Shown here piece by piece: positions 34,504 to 45,720 of a stretch of DNA of 64,000 nucleotides (its first letter is position 1; each line of letters opens with the position of its first letter). The translations under genes and the position numbers were made by a program. The notes beneath the pieces were generated by a model. It was not told the origin of the DNA. It saw only the letters and a program-made list of their open reading frames with translations, and did not search any database. This DNA is from Euryodendron excelsum. Its lineage: Eukaryota > Streptophyta > Magnoliopsida > Ericales > Pentaphylacaceae. Location: NCBI GenBank assembly GCA_033060915.1, contig CM065389.1, forward strand, positions 17,137,501 through 17,201,500, given 5' to 3'.

Positions 34504-35181
34504 TTTGCCTCTAGAAATTTAGCAAACTGGGTCTGATATAGAAAATGTAATCTGGCTATACGCGAATGCTCCAGAATATGAGCGAATCCGACATCGCTCA
34601 GCATATGCAAAGCACACAGCTAGGGACTCAATTCTTTGTCTTGATGAGATACAATACAAGAGAAAATGAAGAAACTATCGACAGCAAATCTTTACATTTT
34701 TGCCTTTGTTTTAGAAAAGATTAGGCATATAAACTGCGAATATATAAGCCTATTGGCTGCAAATGCATGGTTACTGTTAAAAATGCCTTTCATTGTAGCG
34801 TTGGGTTAACATATTCTGGCAAATGTAAGTACAAGACATGTATGATTTGTATAATTATCTAACAAACGAGCTAGTTCGTATTGTTTTGAAAATAACCAAA
34901 CAGCTATCTGCATTACTGACTCACATGTAAATAATATTCTTGAAACTGTCCTCATGTTCAAATCACTATTTAGAATAGGAAATTATATATGAAACGCTCA
35001 TGTTTAAAGGTACAATAGTAATAAGCAAAAACAGAATCAGCATTCTAGCAAATTCAACCGAATAAAAATTCTAGCTGACCATCACAATCCTCACAAATAA
35101 TTACTACCAAAGTGAAACTTCTCCCAACAAAAAAAAAAAAAAAAAAGGAAAAGAAAGGAAAAGAGAAGAGAAAGAAATGCC
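34504..35181. other. Intergenic, 3' side of CML44-like gene B
   Basis: No gene. The first 60 bp continue repeat copy B after the Tat insertion. From about 35060 the sequence matches the 3' flank of gene A. A purine-rich A18-GGAAAAGAAAGG stretch lies at about 35130-35175. Confidence 0.5.
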
Positions 35182-35649
35182 TCAAGAATGGGTGAGCAGC
35201 ATCATGTTCTTGAATTCTTCAAAATCGAGCTTGCCATCAGAATTTGTATCATACACGTTAATCATGCTTTTGCAATCCCGGCCATAATGCTCATTCCATA
35301 ATCCTAATCGTGACAAAACGCTCTGAAGCTCTTCACACGAAATGAAACCATCACCGTTCAAATCGTACACCTTGAAAGCCTTAGCAAGATCACTCTCGAA
35401 GTCGTTATCCTCCTCACCTGTTGTGCTTCGATCACCAATGTTTTGGTTAATGATGATGTCATAAAAGCACAAAAAGTCGAGAAGGTCGAGGCATGTTTTG
35501 CCCACCAATGACTCGAGCTCATTTAGGCTAGTTTGAACCCCGATTCTCTCGAGAAGCCATTTGAGCTCATCAAGGCTTACGAAGCCATCGCCATTTTTGT
35601 CTAGCTTCTCGAAAATCCGGTGCAAATCATTTGGGTTAAGAGGAGACAT
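35182..35649 (-). CDS. CML44-like: Calmodulin-like protein, CML44 type (copy B)
   Basis: An intronless 155-residue EF-hand protein collinear with copy A, without gaps. Its first loop, residues 17-28 (DKNGDGFVSLDE), has the normal Asp at position 1, unlike copy A. The loops at 96-107 (DLNGDGFISCEE) and 134-145 (DTNSDGKLDFEE) are also complete, so three good calcium sites are predicted; the second hand (54-66) is degenerate. No targeting signal is seen. The start follows copy A, and a TATA box lies about 85 bp upstream. It is expected to act as a soluble calcium sensor. The family call is firm; the CML44 name is by overall resemblance. Confidence 0.9.
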   Translation of the reverse strand: MSPLNPNDLHRIFEKLDKNGDGFVSLDELKWLLERIGVQTSLNELESLVGKTCLDLLDFLCFYDIIINQNIGDRSTTGEEDNDFESDLAKAFKVYDLNGDGFISCEELQSVLSRLGLWNEHYGRDCKSMINVYDTNSDGKLDFEEFKNMMLLTHS

Positions 35650-35731
35650 GATGGTGATGAGTTATCAAAGAATGCAAGCAATAAGTTTTTAGTTCTTGTA
35701 ACTGCACATTTTGTATGGAGCTGGAACAAGG

Positions 35732-35740
35732 GTATATAGA
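35732..35740 (-). promoter_or_regulatory. TATA box of CML44-like gene B
   Basis: TCTATATAC on the gene strand, at the same place relative to the ATG as in copy A and within the duplicated upstream block. Confidence 0.55.
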
Positions 35741-35944
35741 GAGAGAGAGCTACAGGAAATCTTTGTTGTCCTTGCCCTTTACGGTTGAAGAAATGGAGAA
35801 TGTTATTTTGGTTGAGATTTATATAGAAGTTTGCAGGAAGGTTCCTCGAAGGAAGTGTTGCGATATGGCACATAGATTTATTCTTTGGCTGCTTGTTTAC
35901 ATTCCTTTACAGATATATGAAAGTTTGTGCTTTAATTTCCCATA

Positions 35945-37860
35945 ATTCCGTAAGTTCTGCCTAGACTTTTACTTTTTCCTTTTGACACTCCAGCACAGAG
36001 AACCAGACTTTCAAATCGTGTACATAATATTTACACGTACATTACTTCCTGGAATTTGTTTTGCTCTTGATACCTTTCACATGTATTAAGCCGCAAAATT
36101 AAGAAAAATCTAGTGCATATTATAGGTATGCCCGTTATTTATAACTAGAAGTAGAAGCGCACAAATCTTGTGTGTCCAATTAAAAAAATTAATGATTTTA
36201 TAGAGTTTTGTGCCCTGGCTCTAGTAATTAATGAAAAAATAAATTAAAAAATTAATTTATGTATAACATTACACAATATAAATATGAAGTCGTTCGAGAA
36301 AGCGTGGTGCACACAATTGGGGTCAATTTTTTTTGGCTTAGAAACGACACAACGCTTGGTCACTCCCCATGTGGCAAACCATACACAACCCTTTTTCCAG
36401 TGAACGTATGCGCGTGGAATCAAGATTTGTGGTACATATGCACGGAGCTGATTATGGTCTGTGAATGGTCGGGACCAATACCCGAAGAGACGACTTCGAT
36501 TAACAATTGACAAAGCATAACATTGGGTTGAAGTTCAAACATAGTTGACGGGAAACTCCTCAACCCATAGTTGACGGGAAACTCCGTGCAGAGGAGGAAG
36601 CACATTTTTCAAAATAAGTGCTTTTGGTACAGGTATGAAATTTGTTTAAAAATTTTATAAAAACGTTTTAAAAATTTAAGAAAAACGTTTTGGAAACTCT
36701 TGAGAAACAATTATGATATGTTTGAGATACCTAACGGAAACTTTTAAGAAATTAAAAAGAAAATGGTGCGAAAACTTGAAATATTAATTTTTATATGTTT
36801 TTTCCCTCAAGTTTTAACTAAAGATTGAGGGAAGTAGAAGGCTCTCCTGGACCTAGGGGAGCTTAGCCCAACTCTCATTTTTAATGCTGGAATTTTTTTA
36901 ATATCTAAGTTTAGCCCAACTCAATATTGCTTTGCCTACCATTTTCTATTGCTCAGCCCAACACCTTTTATTGTATCATAATTACTTAACATAGCTCACT
37001 TTAACCTTAATTCTTAAATCCAATAAAATTAAATTAATTAATTAACCATTAAAAAAGTGCCATAGAACTGTTGTTGTTTATTGCTGGCATTGTCGCATAT
37101 TGTCTAACAATTAGAAAAACTTTTTTATTATTTTCTTAAAGAGAAAAACCATCTAACCCTATTAAATTAGGGTTTGACCCAATACAAACCCTCAAGTATT
37201 TGAATATATGCCAGAGGGAGAAAAGAGAAGAGCATATCTCCATGGCTCAACCACCGTGACCTTCACTGCTTTTGATTTATTTTTTTGTCCTCTTCTATTT
37301 TCTACGTTTCTCACTTTCACCCATTTTTCTGTATGAATTATACATTACTATCCTTTCTTGAGTTTATCTATGCATGACAATTAATGTACTCTCATTTAAC
37401 TTCCTCAACTATGCCAATTTTCTCACCGGCAAGTAAGCAATCAAGATGCTTCCAATGTGATTATTTCATAGACCAAAACATAATCTTATGTGTGAGAAAA
37501 TCAAATAAACATAATAAGTTAAAGACACAAAATCTGCTTACTCATAAAGAATGTAATTAGTACACCTTTTAATTGTGATCAATGTCATCAATCTTCATAA
37601 TCAGACAAGGAAGGGGTGTCAGGAGCAGAAGACAATGAAGTTATTAAGTTTCAGTAGCACATTTAACTAAAAAGAACAGATGTCAACTTGATTGTTGGAT
37701 ACTAACTCTATGTTTCTGTTCCACAAAATTGTTTACCATTTGAAGAAAAGAACTTGAACCCATTTTGCATATCCTTATGTGTTAAGGACACCTAAGGGCT
37801 AATTAGTTCTCTTTCTCCCATTTTTTGAATGAATTATATCAAGTCATCATACTATTTTTT
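35945..37860. other. Non-coding stretch upstream of gene B
   Basis: Similarity to the upstream region of gene A ends near 36105. Beyond that I see no gene. A 20-bp string, CATAGTTGACGGGAAACTCC, occurs twice near 36540 and 36565. Words like TTAGCCCAACTC recur near 36870-36970. The open frame at 36259-36510 has no recognisable domain. Confidence 0.4.
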
Positions 37861-37863
37861 TTT

Positions 37864-38192
37864 TTAACAAGAAATTCTATAATGGATGATGGGTTTCTTA
37901 CAGATTCTATGATTGTTTACAATAAAAGAGAACTTCTTGAACCTATTGATTCATATTTAATAGTTGATGATTTCTATTCCATGAAGAACCGTTGGGCACA
38001 ACTTCAATAGATACTTTTTCTTGGATATTTTTTAATATTACCTGTTTTATGTACACTTTTACTACATATTAGTTGTAAAATTATTTATTCTATATAACTT
38101 TTGCATATATATGTTCTGTAATTTTTTGTTTTGTAGTCTTCTAAATTTTGGCATAGTTCAAGATAAATTAAAATCCTAGCTCTGTCATTGGT
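37864..38192 (+). mobile_element. hAT transposase C-terminus and element end (fragment)
   Basis: The reading NSIMDDGFLTDSMIVYNKRE followed by DDFYSMKNRWAQLQ and a stop (about 37873-38010) matches the last part of the hAT dimerisation domain in ZMYM1-like plant transposases (usual form: RNKM.D.FL.D..V...E...F). About 180 bp further, AAATCCTAGCTCTGTCATTG resembles the terminal inverted repeat of such elements. The rest of the transposase was not found upstream, so this is a fragment. Confidence 0.55.
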
Positions 38193-38374
38193 TCTAACTA
38201 AGTATCTATAGAATTATTCATATAGTTTTCTACTAAGTTTTCAAAAGGTTTTCACTAAGTTTCTTAAAGGCTTTCTTTGAGTTCCATAAAAGCTTTTTAA
38301 TAATATTTCTATTAAGTCTCCGAATCAGTTTCCGCTTCCTATTTTTTCTTATATTTTTTTGCTGCATTTCTCGT

Positions 38375-39515
38375 TGATTGCACACCAAAAGTGTAATTAG
38401 AACACCTTAATTTGTGCTTTGTTAACTTTAGTTTAGGAGGTTATATATCTCTTTAGTTAGATGTTAATATTAACTAAGTTTATTTTGCTTTATATAGGTT
38501 TTGAGCTTAAATTGGAGGACTTCGGGTACAATTCGGACATAAGTTTCAAGTAGATGTTGTCAGAGCATACGCTGCTAAAACACGCAGAGCTAAAATTTTG
38601 GAAGGTCATATCTCTCAAATGGCCGTTCGAACGTTCCATCAGGGCATTTGAACTTTACATCAAGGCGCTTGAACGGTCAAGAAACTTTTGAGATTGGTTT
38701 TTAGCATTTGAATCAGGTTAGCAAGGCATTAGGTAGGCATTTGAAGACCTAGCTAACGATTTGCGCAGCTCTGTTATTTTTTAGCCTATTTAAGGCCGTT
38801 TAAGGCTCGAAATTGGGGATCTCAACTTATTTTACATATTTTAGAGCTTTTAGAGAGTGGTATAAGTAGTTTTAGAGAGAGAAACTCTAGATTTCTTTGC
38901 AATTCCTCATTTTCATTATAATCAAGCACAATTTTCATGGATTCAATTCAATTTCTTGTAGATTCAAGTAGCTAATTCTTCTTTTGGGTCCAATTGTGAC
39001 GATCATCCAAGGATCTCAAGGTTTTCAATAGAGGTAATGGGTTTATCATTGTTTCATCTTTCAAATCTCTTAATTATTGGCAATTGAACTCTAGATGTTT
39101 GAGAAAACTTAGATTCTTAACTGTGTTTGGTAATCTTTATTCACAAGCCCTAGTTTGATATAGATATTGCACAAATTGATAGTGTAAATTTATGGCTTTA
39201 ATTGAACTATAATTATAGGGTTAATTATCATTGAATTGAATATATGATAATCATTTCTTAAATCCTATTGAAATCTTGTGTTCTTAACTAAGTCTTTGAG
39301 TGTGCATGCACGAATCATGAAGTGGGTATGGGTGTTGCTTAGATCGATGGTATGAATCTAGGAATTTCATCGTTTACAATTCTAAGTTTATTGGTGAAGC
39401 CAATGATTTGAGTTATCAAACCTCATTGGAATCTTGAGTAGTTGGATCAATTGGATTCAAGTCCTTTATCTTGGTAGTTTAATTATTTTAAAATTACTGT
39501 AGTTTTGTCAAACCT
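38375..39515 (+). mobile_element. Athila-like LTR (L3), interrupted by a LINE
   Basis: Starts TGATTGCACACC with a terminal hairpin (ATTGCAC and GTGTAAT, one G-T pair). It has the same order of blocks as L1: CTGAAA-like 'GCTAAAATTTTGGAAGGTCA', 'GTAGCTAATTC', 'CAATTGTGACGATC', and 'TTTGAGTTATCAAACCTC' near 39410. The LINE starting near 39520 cuts off its 3' end. Confidence 0.6.
38622..38680 (+). promoter_or_regulatory. Palindrome cluster of LTR L3 (TTCGAA type)
   Basis: GGCCGTTCGAACGTTCC near 38622, then the decayed sites GCATTTGAAC and GCGCTTGAACGGTC. About 105 bp downstream is CCTATTTAAGG (38785-38795), a possible TATA box. Confidence 0.5.
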
Positions 39516-39519
39516 ACCT

Positions 39520-41784
39520 TTCAAAATCAAATATTTTTGGTTTTACCTTTTTAAGAAGTAATTTCATTTGGGTTGTTGTAAATCTTGAGAGAAATGGATG
39601 TGAGTTAGAGGTAAAACCAAAGGGAGCAGCTCTCAAGCTAGACTCTGAAAAAGCCTTTGACTCCATTAATCGGAATTTTTTTATACTTATGATGGAAAAA
39701 ATGGGATTTGGCAGCCTGTGGTGTAGCTGGATCAAGGAATGCATATCTACAGAGCGAGTGTCAATCCTCATAAATGGGTCACCTACCAAAAAATTCAAAT
39801 TAGAGAGGGGGTTAAGACAAGGTGATTCTTTGTCTCCTTTTCTCTTCATAATTGCTGTTGAGGGCCTAAATGTCCTTCTAAAGAGAGCATGTCAACTTAA
39901 CCTAATGAGGGGCATCCAAATAGGCAAAAATCAAGTTCCCATTGTCCAATTACAGTATGCTGATGATACTATCTGCTTCAATGCAGCTGAACTCAATGAG
40001 TTAAAGACATTGAAAAGGATACTAAGGTGCTATGAGTTCATATCAGGTCTTAAATAAACTTTGATAAAAGCTACATATATGGGGTTGGAACTGACAAAAG
40101 TTTTATGGTTGCTGTTGCTTCTTCAATTGGAAGCAAATTTGGTAAATTGCCAATGTCTTATCTTGGTATGCTAGTGGGCCCTAGTAGTTGTCATTCAAAG
40201 TACTGGGATGGTGTAATCCTCAAGATCAAGAGCAAGCTCTCTAAGTGGAAAAGATCCCACTTGTCAACTAGGGGGAGGCTTATTCTGTTGAAATCAACTA
40301 TGACTAATCTTCCTCTGTATTTTCTTTCCCTATTCAAAATGCCTGCCAAAGTTATAACAAATGTTGAAATGTTAATGAGAAGATTTCTATTGGGGGTGGG
40401 GGGGTGTGGTATGAAAAAAGAGTTCATTTGGTGAGGTGGGAATGTGTTACTCAACCTAAAGATCATGGTGGTCTGGGTAATAGACCCATTCAAGATTTGA
40501 ATGTAGCTTTATTATCAAAATGGTGGTGGAGATTTGGTGTAGAGAAAGAGGCATTGTGGAGGAAAGTGATTTGCAGCAAATATAACATGAATGTATCAAG
40601 ATGGACCCCTTATGTTAATGATATCTCAAAAGCCTCTAGAATCTGGAAAGGAATTATTTCCTTAGGAAGCAGTAAGGATATGTTTAGAAAAATTCTAATG
40701 GAAATCTTAAAAGTTAAGGTCAGTGCAGGGACCTCCACTCTCCTTTGGACTGACCCCTGGTTGGATCATGGTATTCTCTCTAAACTTTTTCCTAAGTTAT
40801 TCTCTCTCTGTGTAAACCAGCAAGTTCTGATCAGTGAGGTTTTCAACAACTGGCCAAATGGCTCTCCAAGGTGGAATTTAAACTTCAAGAGAGCCCTTAG
40901 ACCTTGGGAAGCAGAGGAGCTAGAAATTATGTAAGGCCTACTATCTCAATTTTCTCTGGATGGAAGCAAATCTGATTGGATAATTTGGAAGGCTGACCCT
41001 AGCCTGATCTTTTCTGTAAGCTCCTTCTGTAAGTCTCTCCATTGCTCCAAAGGAACGGTTGCCTAGTCTTGCATGTTCATCTGGAAAAATGTGGCTCCAT
41101 TGAAGATTTAATTTTTTAATTGGTTAGCTCTCCAACAAAAAATTTGCTCCAGAGACCTGCTACTGCACAGAAATATTATTCCCTCTTCTTCTAGTCCTGG
41201 TTGTGTTCTATGTAATGTGGAGATTGAATCCACTGATCATCTTTTGCTGAAGTGTAACTTTTCTTGGCTGATTTGGGCAAATCTTCTCAAATGTTAGGGC
41301 TTCAATATGGTTTCTTAGGATAATCTATCAGATCATGCCTCTTGGTGGTATGAGGTTAAGTTTCATGGTTGGAAAAAAACTATTTGGGAGGCCCTGTTCC
41401 TAGCAATTATTTGGAACATATGGACTTTGAGAAATGGCATCATTTTCAGAAATAACGAATTGAATTGGGAGGATACAATCTATTTCACTAAACTCCAGTT
41501 GGCTCATTGGCTTAAAGCCAAATTTGGGTGGTCTTCCTTTAGTACAACAGAGTTCATAAACAACATCGAAGCAATCAAGCTTCTCAGGCTAAGGATTGAT
41601 TGTTGATGGCTTGTCAACCCTCCATCCTTTGTCTCTTTCATTTGATATATGATGTCTTAGTTTCCAAATGTTTATTTCCATCAGGCCTGGTCTGTTATGA
41701 TTTTTTTATCTCAGTGATAGCCTTTTGTAAGTCTCCCTTCTACCAATATAATTCCTTTCTTTGCTGACCAAAAAAAAAAAAAAA
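39520..41784 (+). mobile_element. L1-type LINE, 5'-truncated (second copy)
   Basis: It begins inside the reverse transcriptase: ALKLDSEKAFDSINRNFF, GLRQGDSLSPFLFIIAVEGL and the catalytic YADD (QLQYADDTICF, about 39950-39980). The thumb region follows (SYLGMLVGP, STRGRLILLKSTMTNLPLYF), then WVRWECVTQPKDHGGLG and the C-terminal part (WKNVAPLK-like piece near 41085, zf-RVT near 41210-41250), and a poly(A) run at 41769-41784. RT lies in three successive frames (39689-40057, 40105-40434, 40404-40934), so two small indels break it. Endonuclease and ORF1 are absent. It appears to have inserted into LTR L3. Confidence 0.82.
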
Positions 41785-41814
41785 CTATGGATTGAATACG
41801 TGTTAAAGTGAATA

Positions 41815-42215
41815 AGCACAAAAGAGGCATGTGGCTTTGCCTCTATGGCTTATATGAAAAGTTGGAGGAGTGTACAAGTCTCGAAGCCACGTATGGGGCA
41901 TTACATAGGTTGACAATTAGCCTCCAAAAGAGAATGTCAGATATGCAAATATGGACAGATTGCCAAGCTTCGATTTTGCTTATCCAGGAGGATAATGTGC
42001 AAGCACAATGCACTCATTGAAGATGCGAAATTTATCATCCAAAGATGCAGGCGTACCATCAACCATAACCACAGAGAAGGAAATTAGTGTGCAGATTATC
42101 TTGTTAATTTAGGAGAGATTTAACAAGAAACGTTTGTTGTTTTGGATGATCCCTTTGAGGGTATTAGAAGTTTGCTTGTAGCAGATATAGTAGGAACTTC
42201 TTTTGAGTTTTTCTT
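41815..42215 (+). pseudogene. RNase H-like fragment, LINE or host derived
   Basis: The reading KLEECTSLEATYGALHRL and MQIWTDCQASILLIQED, then in another frame HALIEDAKFIIQRCRRTI, HREGN and SLLVADIVGTSFE follow the order of plant RVT_3 / RNase H-like proteins. Frameshifts and stops break it. The second half is duplicated to the right. Confidence 0.55.
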
Positions 42216-42745
42216 TTTCTACTCACCAAAAAAACAAAAAAGAAAGAAAGAATCGATATGAATATCCAAATAGGCTGTGAAAGAAGAAAGTGATAAATAT
42301 TCCTAGTAAAAATACATTTTTAAAAATCTTAAAACTACTGTCTTTTATTATCTTTTCGTGTTTCTTGTAATAAGGCACTTGAAGCATAAGGCACTCATTG
42401 AAGATGCGAAATTTATCATCCAAAGATGTAGGCGTATCATCAACCATAACCACAGAGAAGGAAACTAGTGTGTAAATTATCTTGCTAATTTAGAAGAGAT
42501 TTAACAAGAAAAGTTTGTTATTTTGGATGATCCCCTTGAGGGTATTAGAAGTTTGCTTGTAGCAGATATAGTAGGAACTTCTTTTGAGAGGGTATAGCCC
42601 TTTTGGTGTGTTTTTCTTTTCCAACGCACCGAAAAAAAAAAAGAAAGAAAAAATGGATATGAAGATCCAAATAGGCTGTGAAAGAACAAAGTGATAAATA
42701 TACCTAGTAATATACATTTTTAAAAATCTTACAACTACTGTCTTC
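42009..42745 (+). repeat. Direct duplication of ~340 bp, offset ~379 bp
   Basis: The segment from GCACTCATTGAAGATGCG at 42009 to about 42340 recurs from 42388 to about 42745 with a few per cent differences. It includes the end of the RNase H-like reading and a following A-rich stretch. The second copy has the added string GAGGGTATAGCCCTTTTGG near 42590. Confidence 0.85.
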
Positions 42746-42772
42746 TGTAATCTTTCTTATTTCTTGTAATAA

Positions 42773-43590
42773 GGAAGCTGAAACCATCTTTCATTGCTTC
42801 CATAGCTACAAATTTGCCCAACAAGTGTGGCAGGAATGCCCTGTTTCACATATTGGATTGACAAGGCCTGCTAAACAATTTTTGAATTGGAGTGTGGAGA
42901 TTTTTACCGAGTATTCAGATCTGTTGGGGGTTTCTTTGGTACCTATTGGAGTATTTGGGAGAATCGCAATCAGTTGTTATTCTAATGTCGACGAAGGAGT
43001 GCCTATCAAGTGGCCATATTTGCATGTAATTACATCCAGGAATTTCTCCAAGCCCATATCAAGATTGATTTCTTTGCTATTCAAGAGACAAACTACAAAT
43101 GGGTAGTTCCAAATGTGGATGTATTTAAAATCAACTTTGATGGGGCTGTATTCTGGGCGCAGAATGTGGCAGAAATAGCTGCAATCATAATCACAAAGGG
43201 AAAGTACTAGCCAGCATGACACAGAGGGTTCAATATTTGGAGGATGCTGCCTGCATTGAAGCATTAACGGCCTTTAAAGCCACCCAATTTGCTTGGAATT
43301 AGGTATTCACGAGGTCCAATTAGAGGGAGACTCTAGTTTTGTGGTGACTGCTATTCGAGACCCTGGGGCGATGTTATCTTCTTTTGGTCATATTAGCCCA
43401 GCAGTTGGTGAATTATCAAGGTCCGTTAGGAGATTTAGTGTCTCTCATATTTCAAGGAGGGGGAATGAGGTTGCTCATTATCTGGCTAGAATGGCTTCCA
43501 AGTATATCCCTCTCTGATCCTTTAATTTCCATTGAAGCTTCAGGTTTTTGTTAATTGTATTAAGGGACTATCATATCTTTAAAAAAAACA
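42773..43590 (+). mobile_element. LINE 3' fragment with RNase H domain
   Basis: It starts in a zinc-binding end of an RT (EAETIFHCF...QQVWQECP) and continues to an RNase H-like domain: DVFKINFDGA near 43120, VQLEGDSSFVVTAI near 43313-43350 and SHISRRGNEVAHYLARMA near 43441-43495. A weak A tract (43580-43587) may be the tail. The reading passes through at least three frames. Confidence 0.6.
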
Positions 43591-43904
43591 CACATGCAAA
43601 AGCAAGTGGGTCTTATATGTTGTAATGTGGTTCCTGCCACAAGACAAGACGGCGGCTACAACATTACTTCGACATTGTTTTTTTGGGAAAATGATATTAC
43701 TTTAGTAGTTTTGAGCCAATAACACAAAGCAATTACTACCTAACTGATTAGAAGTGGGAGTACGAAATTCATTTATAAAATTACCTCGAGAGTGAAAGCA
43801 TTGATTTGTATGCATTAATTTTTTCCTCAAATAACTACATTTATAATATTTCAAATTAATAAAAGAAATGCAATAATGTACAACACCATCTTTTAATCTA
43901 ATAG

Positions 43905-44015
43905 TCGGAAATTTGTTTTTTGAGAAGAGATCAAGTACAGATATAGTTAACAAGGAGAGACTCAAATTCGTGACTTCACTGAAGTTGAGGTGGGTCTATG
44001 ACCATCAGACCAAAG
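43905..44015 (-). mobile_element. Possible tRNA-derived SINE
   Basis: On the minus strand TGGTCTGATGGTCATAGAC resembles a pol III A box and TCACGAATTTGAGTCTC a B box, at the usual spacing of about 30 bp. No tail or TSD was identified. Confidence 0.35.
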
Positions 44016-44024
44016 AGTCTAGTC

Positions 44025-44760
44025 TACATAGTTGAAAAATTCATGAGCCTAACTCAATTTTGAAAATTGGCTTGCAAGGTGAGAGTTGTCCAATAGCATA
44101 TATGGAAGTGATGATCTTCGTATCTAGGCGATGCGACACTTCACTCATACTCTCCCTCACGTGAAGTGTGAATATATGAGATAAGAGCGTGAGCTGAGTG
44201 GTTCAAAGAGGTGAATGAACTTCACTCACATACACAATTAATTAAATGTTCAATACAAAATTTTATAAAATATGCTACTTTGTGGTTCGACACCATAACA
44301 ATACATGGGACAATCAAATATCTATCAAAAATAAAATTCAAAGATTTGGGCATTTGAATTTAAAGATTTGACCAATATTTGCTCCCAATTTGCCCATTCG
44401 ACCACACTTGCGAGGCAATAACCGTCCATCACAATCATCTAAAACAGGATTACTGGTCTTCTTTAAACCTTTTTTTATCAATATCTACTATCGATATAAA
44501 TGGTGAGAACAATTTAGATTAAAACACTCCACAAATACAAGATTCAAAACAAATACAAGATTTTGAAAATATCTTAGATACAAAGCAATAAAGTTTTAAG
44601 TGACTGGTATAGGGTATATCTTGAGAATGCGAAACCTCAATTTTCATGTGATGAGATCACTTTTTATTACTGAATCCGCGTTTCAACAAAAGTGTGCCTG
44701 AAGCCCAATTCAAGCGTTCCTCTTTCTTAAATATTAATCTTCACAATTAACAAATCTGAG
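44025..44760. other. Non-coding; remnant repeats
   Basis: No gene. About 44025-44190 (GAGCCTAACTCAATTTTG... CTCCCTCACGTGAAGTGTG) resembles a widespread plant repeat that I know from LTRs and intergenic DNA, but I cannot assign it further. Confidence 0.3.
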
Positions 44761-44921
44761 GTCGAAAGGTTAATTTCCAGGAATCTGCTATCAACTTCAA
44801 TTATTTTTATAGTCAACGCGACCTTATCCAACTCGTTACACATTCACCTAGAAAAATTCAACCTTGCTACAACTCAGACAAATTCCAAACATGGGGCAAT
44901 ATAATTATATAGATAAGTTTC

Positions 44922-45107
44922 TTGATATATATCTATATATATGCACAAGTGTATATATATACTATATATGGAATTATATTCACAATTGGACCAGTAGAAT
45001 GGACTGGTATTGGCGGTCTCCTCATTGCATGGTCTACAGGTCTAATACTTTTTCTCTCAAAATCACCAGCCAAACACGGTTTAGATGTTTCTACCAGAAA
45101 ATTGTAA
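44922..45107 (+). other. Small open frame, possible exon or relic
   Basis: The right half reads GPVEWTGIGGLLIAWSTGLI then LFLSKSPAKHGLDVSTRKL and a stop, with a hydrophobic stretch that could span a membrane. The left half is only TA-rich Ile/Tyr codons. Copy B has the same DNA but with frameshifts. I do not recognise a family, so no function is proposed. Confidence 0.25.
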
Positions 45108-45446
45108 TTAGTAAATGTTAGTTTGGTAGAATTTATTTCAAATTTTTTTATTTGACTTTTTTAGTTTATAAGTCAAAATTTTATTATTATTATTATTATT
45201 GCTTTTATAAGCTAAAGATAAGTAAAAAAAAACAAAAAAAAAAATCGATTTTTTTACTCATAAGCTTAAGAAAACAAAACCGAAAAGATCTACTAAACAG
45301 GTCCTAAAGCTTAGTATTTTGCCTCAATCTTTTTCTCTGCCAAGGGGGTCGCTAAGAACCAATTGGGTTAGCCATGGTCTCCCCTTTGGAAGGTCCAGAG
45401 TTTGAGTCTTGTCAAGTACAAAAGTTGGCCGTAAAGAATTTATCCT

Positions 45447-45530
45447 TGTGAATACATTAGTGTCGACGTGGATGATATACTTTTGACCGGATCAAAAAGG
45501 ACATTAATCAAGGTACTCGCAAATTGGCGT
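45447..45530 (+). pseudogene. Ty1/copia reverse transcriptase scrap
   Basis: The reading VDVDDILLTGSKRTLIK matches the catalytic YVDDILLTGS block of copia reverse transcriptase with one change (Tyr to Asp). Only about 80 bp is recognisable. Confidence 0.5.
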
Positions 45531-45557
45531 GGACACCCCTTATCCCTAGACCAAAAG

Positions 45558-45589
45558 AAAAAAAAAAAAGGGGGGGGGGGGGGGGGGGG
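45558..45589 (+). repeat. A12-G20 homopolymer junction
   Basis: An A run followed by twenty G (45570-45589). It lies in non-coding repeat copy C. Confidence 0.9.
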
Positions 45590-45720
45590 TCTCTAAGCAA
45601 TCACTTTTCAGCCCAAGGCTCAAGAATACGAGCATATGTGCCACCTTATGTCTATGTAAATTTAACTCAGCTTTGACTATATTTGGTTATGGACAAGAAA
45701 TATAATTTGGTCATCTGTTA

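Larger units (their letters stand above)
44760..45720 (+). repeat. Low-copy repeat, copy C
   Basis: Segments at about 44765-44900, 44990-45080 and 45589-45720 match copy B (about 23400-23690, 24030-24110 and 24140-24200 plus 34504-34560) in the same order. In copy B the Tat element lies between GTACACCCACCT and TTTGCCTCTAGAAATTT; in copy C the two sides are joined (GTGCCACCTTATGTCTATG). The nature of the repeat is unknown. Confidence 0.5.

Noticed and set aside
36259..36510. 83-codon frame upstream of CML44-like gene B
   Set aside because: No domain is recognised, and an overlapping frame of similar length lies on the other strand.
45353..45420. Possible tRNA gene or SINE around GGTTAGCCATGG and GAGTTTGAGTC
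   Set aside because: No cloverleaf could be drawn and the A and B box likeness is weak.
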